Position numbers and translations under genes: made by a program. A stretch of 64,000 nucleotides of DNA from Robiginitomaculum_A sp036478535 (lineage in GTDB: Bacteria; Pseudomonadota; Alphaproteobacteria; Caulobacterales; Maricaulaceae). Positions 18,874 through 27,457 of the stretch are shown here, piece after piece. The notes under the pieces were generated by a model. It was not told where the DNA came from and made no database searches. It saw only the letters and a program-made list of their open reading frames with translations. Positions within the stretch are counted from its first letter, which is position 1. Each line of letters begins with the position of its first letter. The DNA lies in contig OZ245059.1 of the NCBI GenBank assembly GCA_965224735.1, positions 1,674,001 through 1,738,000 on the forward strand, read 5' to 3'.

Positions 18874-20112
18874 ATGGAGAATCACACGAATACAACGCTG
18901 CAAAGGAAAAGACGGAAAATACCATCTCTTAAAAAGCATGGGCTTAGTGCTGTACTCTTGTTGGCGATCATTCTTATTACAAGTTATTTTTGGCTAGAAT
19001 GGGCAAAAAAACAACCGCAAACAGGCCCGATAATTGGCGAAACCAGTATAAGCAAGCCACCACAAAAACAGATCAGGAGCGCTGGAAAACTCCCAGATCT
19101 CCTCGCAGGCGACAACATTCCCATAGACAAAAACCCAACAGAAAAAATAGCTCTTATAGGAGCAGCAAAAGCGTCAAATGAAATTGAAAATTCTGGACCA
19201 CGCCCCCCTACTATTTTTGGCACGAATTCTGCGCTTTCTTCTGAGCCAAAAACAATTTATATCAACGGCAAACCTATAGGCCAAACTGGCGATTCTCAAT
19301 TCTCCGCCCCCCTAATTCAGGCTCCTATACAGGGTCTCTCGCGCACGTCGCTGTTTGGCAAGGTCCCTACGCCAAGCCGCGATGGGCGCACGGTTTTACA
19401 GAGCTATGCAAAACCGTTTACGCCGCGCGCAGGCACACGCTATATCAGCCTTGTTATCGGCGGGCTTGGACTGAACGGGACTTTGACCAAGCAGGCAATT
19501 ACAGAGCTCCCTGGAAGCGTAAGTTTATCCTTCGCCGCCAACGCTCCTGATCTACAAATGTGGATCGATCTAGCGCGAAAGCACGGACATGAAGTTCTAT
19601 TGGAAATTCCAATGGAAGGGCTAAATGATGACCCGGCAACCAGCAATAAAAACCATACGTTAACGCGCGGCAATTCGGCGGGTACAAATATACGCAATCT
19701 TGACTATTTGCTCAGCCGTGCAGAAGGTTATTTTGCTGTGACAAATTATGACGGTGATAGTTTCGCAACCAGTGAACAATCCTTATTTCCTGCCCTTGGT
19801 CACATTAAAAACGCAGGATTAGGCTTCCTTTATGACGGGGCGCTCTCCACTGCTCCCATTGAGTCTGTTGGGCGGGCGCAAAACTTAAAGATCACGACGG
19901 CAAACCAATTCATTGATGCGCAAATCCATGATGCCAAGAGTGTTCAGCAAATTTTAAACACTTTAACAGCGGCAAATGGAGCCTCTATACTGATCGGGAT
20001 GGGGTTTTCTTATGAAGGCACTATAGAGGGCGTACTTGCCTTTCTTAGGGACAAACCTAAGCATTTGGATATTGCACCAGTTTCTTATGTCTTAAAATCT
20101 AGAACGCCATGA
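18874..20112 (+). CDS. Divergent polysaccharide deacetylase family protein (DUF610/YibQ-like)
   Basis: 412 residues: a short basic cytoplasmic N-terminus, one transmembrane segment (about residues 22-42), a long low-complexity linker, then the divergent deacetylase domain from about residue 188 (YISLVIGGLGLNGTLTKQA, GHEVLLEIPMEGLN, SILIGMGFSYEGTIEGV). The second position of the usual IDDLG motif is GG here, common in the alphaproteobacterial branch; activity is unproven. It sits between ctpA and rppH as in relatives and overlaps rppH by 4 bases. Confidence 0.87.
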   Translation: MENHTNTTLQRKRRKIPSLKKHGLSAVLLLAIILITSYFWLEWAKKQPQTGPIIGETSISKPPQKQIRSAGKLPDLLAGDNIPIDKNPTEKIALIGAAKASNEIENSGPRPPTIFGTNSALSSEPKTIYINGKPIGQTGDSQFSAPLIQAPIQGLSRTSLFGKVPTPSRDGRTVLQSYAKPFTPRAGTRYISLVIGGLGLNGTLTKQAITELPGSVSLSFAANAPDLQMWIDLARKHGHEVLLEIPMEGLNDDPATSNKNHTLTRGNSAGTNIRNLDYLLSRAEGYFAVTNYDGDSFATSEQSLFPALGHIKNAGLGFLYDGALSTAPIESVGRAQNLKITTANQFIDAQIHDAKSVQQILNTLTAANGASILIGMGFSYEGTIEGVLAFLRDKPKHLDIAPVSYVLKSRTP

Positions 20113-20588
20113 AGATAAGCGATTTCGATAATTATAGGCCTTGCGTTGGCATTGCTCTTTTTAGCAAACATGGCAAGGTGTTTTTAGGGCGGCGTAAAAA
20201 TGCGAGCGGGCCTTATATATGGCAAATGCCCCAAGGCGGTATCGACAAGGGCGAGAAGCCGCGCGCCGCTGCCCTGCGCGAACTTGAAGAAGAAACTGGA
20301 ATAACAAAAAAGTACATTGAGCCGTTAGGAAAAATAGACGACTGGCTCACCTATAGTTTTCCAGAAAATTTTAAGGGTACAAAACGCGCGCACGGATGGC
20401 TTGGCCAAAGGCAAAAATGGTTTGCTTATCAATTTATTGGGGAAAATAAAAACATAAATATAAACGCACACAAGCCTGTAGAATTTACAGATTGGCGCTG
20501 GGAAACTTTGGGCAGATCTGTCGATTTAATCGTCCCGTTCAAACGAAACGTTTATAAAAAAATACAGCAAAAGTTTAAAACGTTTTAG
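20109..20588 (+). CDS. rppH: RNA pyrophosphohydrolase (Nudix)
   Basis: Removes pyrophosphate from the 5' end of mRNA and so starts decay; also called a diadenosine polyphosphatase. The 159-residue protein has the complete Nudix box GGIDKGEKPRAAALRELEEE-TGI and the RppH-type motifs GRRKNASGPYIWQMPQGG and WLGQRQKWF. ATGA overlap with the upstream deacetylase gene. Confidence 0.95.
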   Translation: MKISDFDNYRPCVGIALFSKHGKVFLGRRKNASGPYIWQMPQGGIDKGEKPRAAALRELEEETGITKKYIEPLGKIDDWLTYSFPENFKGTKRAHGWLGQRQKWFAYQFIGENKNININAHKPVEFTDWRWETLGRSVDLIVPFKRNVYKKIQQKFKTF

Positions 20589-20629
20589 AAACTGTGGGCA
20601 TGTCATGTCCCTGGTATCCAAACGAAACC

Positions 20630-21499
20630 TTACTCCACCCCTTTCAGTGTCAGAATAACAATTTCAGGTGGGGCGCGAAAGCGGGCTGGTAGAATTGATG
20701 TGCCTATTCCTGCAGTCACAAAAACGGGAATGTTATCATATTTTTCTTTGCCATAAGCATATTTAATACCAGCAAATTTCGTGCTCTCAGCACGGCGACC
20801 ATAAAACGGTAAATTGATTTGCCCGCCATGAGTGTGCCCTGCAAGAGCGAGCGCCGTATCTTTTGGTAACAAGGAAAAGCTATCGGGGGAATGCATAAAA
20901 ACTAAAATACTTTGATCCGCGATGCAATCCTCGAACATAGTTTGATCCTTACGGCCCGTTTTAAAATCTGCCATACCAATGAGGCAGAAATCGTAGTTTT
21001 TATTCCTCAGGGACGCGTTAATTTGCACATGTTGGTTTTCCATTAGCAAAATATGGGTATCACCAATTATTTGGGCAATCTCTGCATTGCCATAATAAGC
21101 ATCATGATTACCAGGTACCGCGTACACGCCAAGTGGGGCTTCTAAGTAGTCAAGATTTTTAATGCCGCGCTCAAGTTCTGCTTTTTTATCCGCTTCCCAG
21201 TCAAGTGCTGCATGATGCCCGTTCATATAATCACCAGCAATAAGAATAATGTCAGGGTTTTCACCATTCATTTTCTCCGCAATGCGCACAACGCGTTCAG
21301 CGCTTACATGCATACCGCCAATATGAATATCGGCCATAAATCCAATTTTTAAAGGCGGCCCTTGCCAGCGCGCTGTACTCATCGTCACATGCCGTACCTT
21401 GAGCATTTTTGGCTCAATAAGGAAGCCATAAATCAGGCAAAGCATTGCAACAAAAGTAGCAAATCCCATAACTTGGAAACTATATTTACGTTTACTCAT
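20630..21499 (-). CDS. Membrane-anchored metallophosphoesterase (YkuE/YaeI type)
   Basis: 289 residues with an N-terminal hydrophobic segment (about residues 9-30) followed by a calcineurin-like phosphoesterase domain. All metal-binding motifs are visible: FMADIHIGG, AGDYMNGH, PGNHDAYYG and AGHTHGGQI. Homologues such as YaeI hydrolyse lipid-linked phosphates (UDP-diacylglucosamine-like) at the membrane. The substrate here is not known. It is convergent with rppH and lies 112 bp downstream of atpC. Confidence 0.88.
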   Translation of the reverse strand: MSKRKYSFQVMGFATFVAMLCLIYGFLIEPKMLKVRHVTMSTARWQGPPLKIGFMADIHIGGMHVSAERVVRIAEKMNGENPDIILIAGDYMNGHHAALDWEADKKAELERGIKNLDYLEAPLGVYAVPGNHDAYYGNAEIAQIIGDTHILLMENQHVQINASLRNKNYDFCLIGMADFKTGRKDQTMFEDCIADQSILVFMHSPDSFSLLPKDTALALAGHTHGGQINLPFYGRRAESTKFAGIKYAYGKEKYDNIPVFVTAGIGTSILPARFRAPPEIVILTLKGVE

Positions 21500-21611
21500 A
21501 AAACATTTTCTAGCGTAATTATGGGGACAATAGATTCAGGCAATAAAATAAAAAGCATTAAACGGCAAGAGCTAATGCGCCATACATATAACGTGCACGG
21601 CTAGCGAGCAC

Positions 21612-22004
21612 TTACAAAATTTCTTGCAATTGTCTGAGGCCGTCCAAATGTTGGGAAATATCCAGTGTTGCGTCGCCTTCGGCTTCAGCAAGACGCATTT
21701 CTGCTTTTGAAATTTCTTCAGAAATATCATCTGCTTTCACATCGCTCATCAAGCTGCACTGCTCAGATAAAATCGTAAGTCCATCAGGTGTTACGTCAGC
21801 AAAGCCGCCTTGTACCATATATTTGGTCTCTACTCTGTCATTGAAAACGGTAATAACGCCTGTGCTGATCGCAGCCATAAAGGGCGCATGCTCGGCGAAA
21901 ACACCAAAATCACCCTCTGTGCCTGGAACGTCTACTTGGTCAACGGGGCCGCTGAAAAGCTCTGCCTCAGGAGATACCAATGAAAATTGTAATTTATTTG
22001 CCAT
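21612..22004 (-). CDS. atpC: F1-ATPase epsilon subunit
   Basis: 130 residues: the epsilon beta-sandwich (LQFSLVSPEAELFSG, VPGTEGDFGVFAEHAPFMA, VQGGFADVTPDGLTIL) and a short helical C-terminal part. It couples rotation to gamma in the central stalk. It is last in atpHAGDC and starts one base after the stop of the small Cys-rich gene. Confidence 0.95.
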   Translation of the reverse strand: MANKLQFSLVSPEAELFSGPVDQVDVPGTEGDFGVFAEHAPFMAAISTGVITVFNDRVETKYMVQGGFADVTPDGLTILSEQCSLMSDVKADDISEEISKAEMRLAEAEGDATLDISQHLDGLRQLQEIL

Positions 22005-22005
22005 A

Positions 22006-22185
22006 TTATTTCTTTATATACTTTTCAAAAACATCAACCGCGTTTTCAAATGTATCGCGGCAGCCAGGGTTACAAAACCCGACTACTTTGCCATTATACA
22101 TCGTTAAACTCTCAGCGCTAACTGGCTTACCAGAATTAGGGCAATGTGTGTTTACACATTCATTTATGTCGAGCGGCACGTCCAT
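22006..22185 (-). CDS. Small Cys-rich (YHS/TRASH-like) protein inside the ATP synthase operon
   Basis: 59 codons lying exactly between atpD and atpC: its ATG abuts the atpD stop and its TAA is one base before the atpC ATG. The product has CVNTHCPNSGKP and GFCNPGCRDTFENA, i.e. a Cys pair/CxxxC-like arrangement and an FCNPGC-F motif like small YHS/TRASH metal-binding modules. Similar tiny proteins in alphaproteobacteria carry automatic glutathione S-transferase labels, which the size does not support. I infer zinc or copper binding; the role is unknown. The tight spacing on both sides makes it very likely real. Confidence 0.82.
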   Translation of the reverse strand: MDVPLDINECVNTHCPNSGKPVSAESLTMYNGKVVGFCNPGCRDTFENAVDVFEKYIKK

Positions 22186-23688
22186 TTACGCCGCGTCCTC
22201 AGCCATTTTCTCAGCTTTTGCCATCACTTCGTCAATGCCGCCAACCATGTAAAAGGCTTGCTCTGGAAGGTGATCAAACTCACCCTCGCACAGACCTTTA
22301 AACGATTTCACTGTGTCTTTACGATCAACCAAGAGACCTGGCATACCCGTAAAGATTTCAGCAACGTGGAAAGGTTGAGACAAAAATTTCTCAACTTTAC
22401 GCGCGCGAGCCACAACCAATTTATCTTCTTCGGAAAGCTCGTCCATACCCAAAATAGCGATAATGTCTTGCAAGGATTTATATTTTTGCAAAATTTCTTG
22501 CACCATACGAGCAACTTCGTAATGCTCAACACCAACGGTGCGCGGTTCTAAGATACGAGACGTACTATCAAGCGGGTCAACCGCAGGGTAAATACCTTTT
22601 TCAGAAATGGCGCGGTTCAGAACTGTTGTCGCGTCTAAATGGGCGAAAGAGGTGGCAGGGGCTGGGTCGGTCAAATCATCGGCTGGCACATAAATTGCTT
22701 GCACAGAGGTAATAGAGCCTTTGTTCGTCGACGTAATCCGTTCCTGCATTTGGCCCATCTCAGTGGCCAATGTAGGCTGGTAGCCCACAGCAGAAGGAAT
22801 ACGACCCAAGAGCGCAGACACTTCAGAGCCGGCCTGGGTGAAGCGGAAAATATTATCAACAAAGAACAAAACGTCTTTGCCTTCTTCGTCGCGGAAATAC
22901 TCGGCTTGTGTTAGACCCGTTAGGGCAACACGGGCGCGGGCTCCAGGAGGCTCATTCATTTGTCCGTAAACAAGTGAGCAACGGCTATCCCCGCCGCCGC
23001 CTTCCACGTTCACATTGGACTCGATCATTTCCCAGTAAAGGTCATTACCTTCGCGGGTTCGCTCGCCAACACCAGCGAAAACTGAATACCCACCGTAAGC
23101 TTTCGCGATATTGTTGATAAGTTCCATAATCAAAACGGTCTTGCCAACACCCGCGCCGCCAAACAGGCCAATTTTACCGCCTTTAACATAAGGGCAAAGT
23201 AAGTCGATAACTTTAATACCAGTTGCAAGAACTTCACTTTCAGTCGCTTGATCTTTAAACTCAGGGGCATCTCTGTGAATAGACATTTTCATTTTAGATT
23301 TAATTGGACCAACTTCGTCAACAGGTTCGCCAATCACATTCATGATACGGCCAAGGGTTGCAGGGCCAACAGGCACAGTGATGGGCGCGCCCAAATCTCT
23401 CACGGCCTGACCGCGCACAAGGCCTTCAGTACTGTCCATTGCAATGGTACGCACAGTGCTTTGCCCCAAATGCTGAGCCACTTCCAAAACCAAACGATTG
23501 CCCTGATTATCCGTTTCAAGCGCGTTCAAAATTGCGGGCAACTCGCCATCGAATTTCACGTCAATAACCGCGCCAATCACTTGGCTGATACGGCCAGTTG
23601 CTTTTCTTGTAACCTTTTTAACAACTGCCTTTTTAGCTGGTGCTTTGCGCTTTGCAGGCGTTTTTTTCTCTGCTGGAGTTTTTGCCAT
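22186..23688 (-). CDS. atpD: F1-ATPase beta subunit with Lys/Ala-rich N-terminal extension
   Basis: Catalytic subunit of ATP synthase: 500 residues, about 30 longer than usual. Walker A is GGAGVGKT, and the beta signature is PAVDPLDSTSR. The extra length is a basic leader (residues 1-29, KTPAKRKAPAKKAVVKK) before GRISQVIGAVIDVKFDG. Comparable leaders occur in some Caulobacter-related beta subunits. It is followed without a gap by the 59-codon gene. Confidence 0.97.
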   Translation of the reverse strand: MAKTPAEKKTPAKRKAPAKKAVVKKVTRKATGRISQVIGAVIDVKFDGELPAILNALETDNQGNRLVLEVAQHLGQSTVRTIAMDSTEGLVRGQAVRDLGAPITVPVGPATLGRIMNVIGEPVDEVGPIKSKMKMSIHRDAPEFKDQATESEVLATGIKVIDLLCPYVKGGKIGLFGGAGVGKTVLIMELINNIAKAYGGYSVFAGVGERTREGNDLYWEMIESNVNVEGGGGDSRCSLVYGQMNEPPGARARVALTGLTQAEYFRDEEGKDVLFFVDNIFRFTQAGSEVSALLGRIPSAVGYQPTLATEMGQMQERITSTNKGSITSVQAIYVPADDLTDPAPATSFAHLDATTVLNRAISEKGIYPAVDPLDSTSRILEPRTVGVEHYEVARMVQEILQKYKSLQDIIAILGMDELSEEDKLVVARARKVEKFLSQPFHVAEIFTGMPGLLVDRKDTVKSFKGLCEGEFDHLPEQAFYMVGGIDEVMAKAEKMAEDAA

Positions 23689-23703
23689 CGTCTTTTCCTC
23701 TTC

Positions 23704-24624
23704 TTAAAGCGCTTCCGCGCCAGAAATAATTTCGATCAATTCAGACGTGATCTGCGCCTGTCTTGAGCGGTTAAATGTTAGTGTTAATTTGTCAATCATA
23801 TCGCCTGCACTGCGGGTTGCATTATCCATAGCGGTCATTTTTGACCCCATTTCGCCCGCACTATTTTCTAGCAGTGCTGAGAAAATTTGCGTGTTGATAT
23901 TACGCGGTAGAAGGGTTTTCAAGATGCCTTCTTCGTCTGGTTCATACTCGTAGGACGCACCTTTAAGGTCTGGCGCAAAAACTTCATCCGAAGCATGTTT
24001 GCCCTCTTTGCCCCTATATTTTCCCATAAGACCAATCGCCGGTATCATGGTTTTAACAACAGGTGTTTGTGTCATGACATTTTCAAATTTTGAGTAAATC
24101 AATTTACAAACATCAAATTCATCCGCATCAAACATATCCGTGATACTACCGCCAAGCTCTCCCGCTATCGCAGCCGTAACGCTTTTATGCTCTTTTAAAG
24201 ACACGGATTTAATGATGAGATCACCATAAAGCCGCTTAAGTTGCGCTTCACCTTTCGTGCCAATACAGAAAATTTTGACAGTTTTACCACCCGTTTGCAA
24301 TTTCGTGATTTCTTCGCGGGCTTTTCGAACAATATTAGTATTAAACCCACCGCAAAGACCACGATCAGCAGTCGCGACAACTAAGAGATACACACCCTCT
24401 TTACCATTACCAACAAGCAGTTTTGGTGCGCCATCACTACCCGCCATAGACGCGGACAAATTGGTGATAACAGCGCTAATACGATCCGAATATGGGCGCG
24501 AGCGTTCAGCAGCGTCTTGCGCTTTGCGCAATTTTGCAGCCGCCACCATTTGCATGGCTTTGGTGATCTTTTGCGTGTTCTTTACGCTTTTGATCCGGTT
24601 TTGAAGGTCTTTAAGACTGGCCAT
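23704..24624 (-). CDS. atpG: F1-ATPase gamma subunit
   Basis: Central rotor stalk. 306 residues with the conserved N-terminal MASLKDLQNRIKSVKNTQKI and the C-terminal family signature AMDNATRSAGDMIDKLTL...FNRSRQAQITSEL. The middle region is slightly long (residues around 200-240). It lies between atpA and atpD, with gaps of 24 and 15 bp. Confidence 0.96.
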   Translation of the reverse strand: MASLKDLQNRIKSVKNTQKITKAMQMVAAAKLRKAQDAAERSRPYSDRISAVITNLSASMAGSDGAPKLLVGNGKEGVYLLVVATADRGLCGGFNTNIVRKAREEITKLQTGGKTVKIFCIGTKGEAQLKRLYGDLIIKSVSLKEHKSVTAAIAGELGGSITDMFDADEFDVCKLIYSKFENVMTQTPVVKTMIPAIGLMGKYRGKEGKHASDEVFAPDLKGASYEYEPDEEGILKTLLPRNINTQIFSALLENSAGEMGSKMTAMDNATRSAGDMIDKLTLTFNRSRQAQITSELIEIISGAEAL

Positions 24625-24648
24625 AGCCGTTCTTCTCCGTGAATATTC

Positions 24649-26181
24649 CTAAGCTGCGAAATTAGCTGTGAAATCTTTGAGGACGGATTTCAATTTATCT
24701 TCAAGATCATCCGTGAGTTTCTTACCCTCTTTAATGCTAGAAAGCAGATCACCTTGCTGACCTTTAAGGTGGGTTAGAAGCTCGGTCTCATATTTTCGCA
24801 CCTCGCGAACAGAAACCTTGTCAAGATAACCGCGCGTACCCGCATAAAGAACGCAAACTTGCTCTTCAACTTGCAAAGGCGAGAATTGCGGTTGTTTTAA
24901 AAGCTCTGTCAACCGTTCACCGCGCGCAAGCATAGCTTGCGTTGAAGCGTCTAGGTCTGAACCAAATTGCGCAAAAGCCGCCATTTCACGGTATTGCGCC
25001 AACTCGCCTTTAATCGGACCAGCAACTTGTTTCATAGCTTTAATTTGAGCAGATGAACCAACGCGAGACACAGATAGACCAACGTTAAGCGCAGGGCGGA
25101 TACCTTGGAAAAACAAATCTGTCTCTAGGAAAATTTGGCCATCTGTAATCGAAATCACATTGGTTGGGATAAAGGCTGATACGTCATTGCCTTGGGTCTC
25201 AATAATCGGCAAAGCTGTCAATGAACCAGAGCCATTTGCTTCGTTAAGCTTGGCTGAACGCTCCAAAAGACGGGAGTGAAGATAGAAAACATCGCCAGGA
25301 TACGCTTCCCGGCCCGGGGGACGGCGAAGCAAGAGTGACATTTGACGATAAGCAACGGCTTGCTTGGAGAGATCATCATAAACGATTAAACCGTGCATAC
25401 CATTATCGCGGAAATATTCCCCCATAGCACAGCCCGAGAATGGCGCGAGATACTGCATAGGCGCAGGCTCGGAGGCCGTTGCAGATACGATGATAGAATA
25501 TTCCATAGCGCCGTTTTCTTCGAGCACTTTAACAAGTTGAGCCACAGTTGAACGTTTTTGGCCAATCACAACATAGATACAATAAAGTTTATCCGCGTCA
25601 TTATTTTGCTCAAACGCAGCTTTTTGGTTTAAAATCGCGTCCACAGCCACAGCTGTTTTGCCCGTTTGCCTATCGCCAATAATAAGCTCACGCTGACCAC
25701 GGCCAATCGGGATAAGCGCGTCAATGGCTTTAATACCAGTTTGAACAGGCTCATGCACAGATTTACGCGGGATAATGCCTGGTGCTTTCACGTCAACACG
25801 GCTACGTTTTTTCGCTTTAATCGGGCCCTTGCCATCAATCGGCTCGCCCAGTGCGTTAACAACCCGGCCAAGAAGTTCTGGGCCAACAGGAACGTCAACG
25901 ATTTCGCCAAGACGTTTTACAGTATCGCCTTCTTTAATCCCCCTATCTTCGCCAAAGATAACGGTGCCAACATTGTCGCTCTCAAGGTTTAGCGCCATGC
26001 CTTTAACGCCGCCAGGAAACTCAACCATTTCACCAGCACGGACGTTGTCTAAACCGTGAATACGGGCGATACCATCACCAACGGAGAGCACTTGACCCAC
26101 ATCGGATACTTTGGCATTGGTGCCAAAGCCCTTAATTTGCTTCTTTAATATGCTAGAAATTTCTGCGGCGCGTATATCCAT
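24649..26181 (-). CDS. atpA: F1-ATPase alpha subunit
   Basis: Regulatory nucleotide-binding subunit. 510 residues, normal length, with Walker A GDRQTGKTAVAVDA and the ATPase alpha/beta signature near PALNVGLSVSRVGSSAQ. The start MDIRAAEISSILKKQIKGFG is typical. It starts five bases after atpH. Confidence 0.97.
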   Translation of the reverse strand: MDIRAAEISSILKKQIKGFGTNAKVSDVGQVLSVGDGIARIHGLDNVRAGEMVEFPGGVKGMALNLESDNVGTVIFGEDRGIKEGDTVKRLGEIVDVPVGPELLGRVVNALGEPIDGKGPIKAKKRSRVDVKAPGIIPRKSVHEPVQTGIKAIDALIPIGRGQRELIIGDRQTGKTAVAVDAILNQKAAFEQNNDADKLYCIYVVIGQKRSTVAQLVKVLEENGAMEYSIIVSATASEPAPMQYLAPFSGCAMGEYFRDNGMHGLIVYDDLSKQAVAYRQMSLLLRRPPGREAYPGDVFYLHSRLLERSAKLNEANGSGSLTALPIIETQGNDVSAFIPTNVISITDGQIFLETDLFFQGIRPALNVGLSVSRVGSSAQIKAMKQVAGPIKGELAQYREMAAFAQFGSDLDASTQAMLARGERLTELLKQPQFSPLQVEEQVCVLYAGTRGYLDKVSVREVRKYETELLTHLKGQQGDLLSSIKEGKKLTDDLEDKLKSVLKDFTANFAA

Positions 26182-26186
26182 GGTGA

Positions 26187-26744
26187 TTAAGCCTCTTTCA
26201 TTGCCATTTTCAAACCATCAAGTTTCGTCTTGAGGCTTGCATCAAAATACTGGGATCCAACTTTCACGGTGAACCCCCCGAGTAAATCTGGGTCGATACT
26301 GCTTTTTACAGCAACAATACGGCCCATTGTTTTCTTAAGTTGTGCTTTAATCGCGTTTAACTGCGCGGGCGTTAGTTTTTTAGCCGATACCACATGCGCG
26401 CTGCCAGTGCCGCGTTGCGCTGCCAGCATTTGCTCAAAAGCATCAATTATAGCTGGAATTTCCTGTGCGCGCTGATTCTGCGTAACTGTGCCTACAAAAT
26501 TGGTGACTAATTTCCCAAGTTTGGCTTTCTTCGCTACTGCCAAAATCGCTTTAATTTTATCAGTATCAGCAAGCACTGGGCTTGTTGCAAGACGGCGTAA
26601 TTCATCGCTGTTAGCAAACAAATTTTTAAGAATTTTTAAATTTTTCTCAACTACTTTCAAAGACTTAGATTCTATTGCTAAATCCAAGAGCGCGGATGCG
26701 TATCGCTTTGCAGCTTCACCTGAAATATTTTGTCCGTTTGACAT
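26187..26744 (-). CDS. atpH: F1-ATPase delta subunit
   Basis: Peripheral stalk subunit linking F1 to F0 b-subunits. 185 residues with the family pattern AKRYASALLDLAIE at the N-terminus and DPDLLGGFTVKVGSQYFDASLKTKL at the C-terminus. It is the first gene of the five-gene F1 operon. F0 genes are absent from this segment, as usual in alphaproteobacteria. Confidence 0.95.
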   Translation of the reverse strand: MSNGQNISGEAAKRYASALLDLAIESKSLKVVEKNLKILKNLFANSDELRRLATSPVLADTDKIKAILAVAKKAKLGKLVTNFVGTVTQNQRAQEIPAIIDAFEQMLAAQRGTGSAHVVSAKKLTPAQLNAIKAQLKKTMGRIVAVKSSIDPDLLGGFTVKVGSQYFDASLKTKLDGLKMAMKEA

Positions 26745-27457
26745 GCAAACTTTCCCTTATTTATACCAATTTGCTTGCTTAATATTTGGCTACAATAATG
26801 AGTCAGTAATTAATGAGCCAGCAATTTCACCCAAGTATTCACCGAATCTCACAGCCTAGGCCGCAAAAACGCCTCGCTATTAGCACGGCTTTTTCACCCT
26901 GCCAAGCCCTGTTTTGCATTGAAATTTAATGATAAAAGGCCACAGCATAACACGGTATTTCAGTAACACAGGTATTATGTTTGTAGGCTTTGTGCACTTT
27001 AAGAGGTGGTGGTTTGTTTTTTGTTGGTGTTTTCGGCTTTGTTTGCCGTTTGCCCCGTTCACTTACCATGCCTTACCCCCTCACTTACTTCGTGTTTACC
27101 TTATGGCTCTGCCTGAAAAATGGTGAATTTGATGCCCAGCAGGCCTTTCGTTCTCAGATGCCCCCCGAATTTTTCGTAGAGCCGTCATCAAACATAAGGG
27201 AGATTAGATATGAGTGCGACTTATAGTCTGCCTTTTCTTCGAATAAAGTGTGGAAACTTTTCTAACTTTGAAATTAAACTCGTCTCATCGGTGCAGTGTG
27301 ACAATGGTCATTTTTCATGGTGGTAAAAACTGGGGACACTCAGTACTTACGCAACTGGTTGTAAAGATAGCCATTTAGCCAAAATGGACGACTTTTGGTT
27401 GACCGTTACTCCCCGAACCATTAATACTCCTTCAAATTACATAATTTTCAAGGTTTT
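26745..27457. other. 713-bp intergenic region upstream of atpH; no firm gene
   Basis: It must hold the atpH promoter on the minus strand, but I see no convincing consensus. On the plus strand a 38-codon frame at 27210-27326 has AAGGGAG six bases upstream of its ATG. Its product (MSATYSLPFLRIKC and so on) resembles nothing I recognise, so I list it only as a candidate. The alphaproteobacterial neighbour priA is not present here. Confidence 0.4.
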
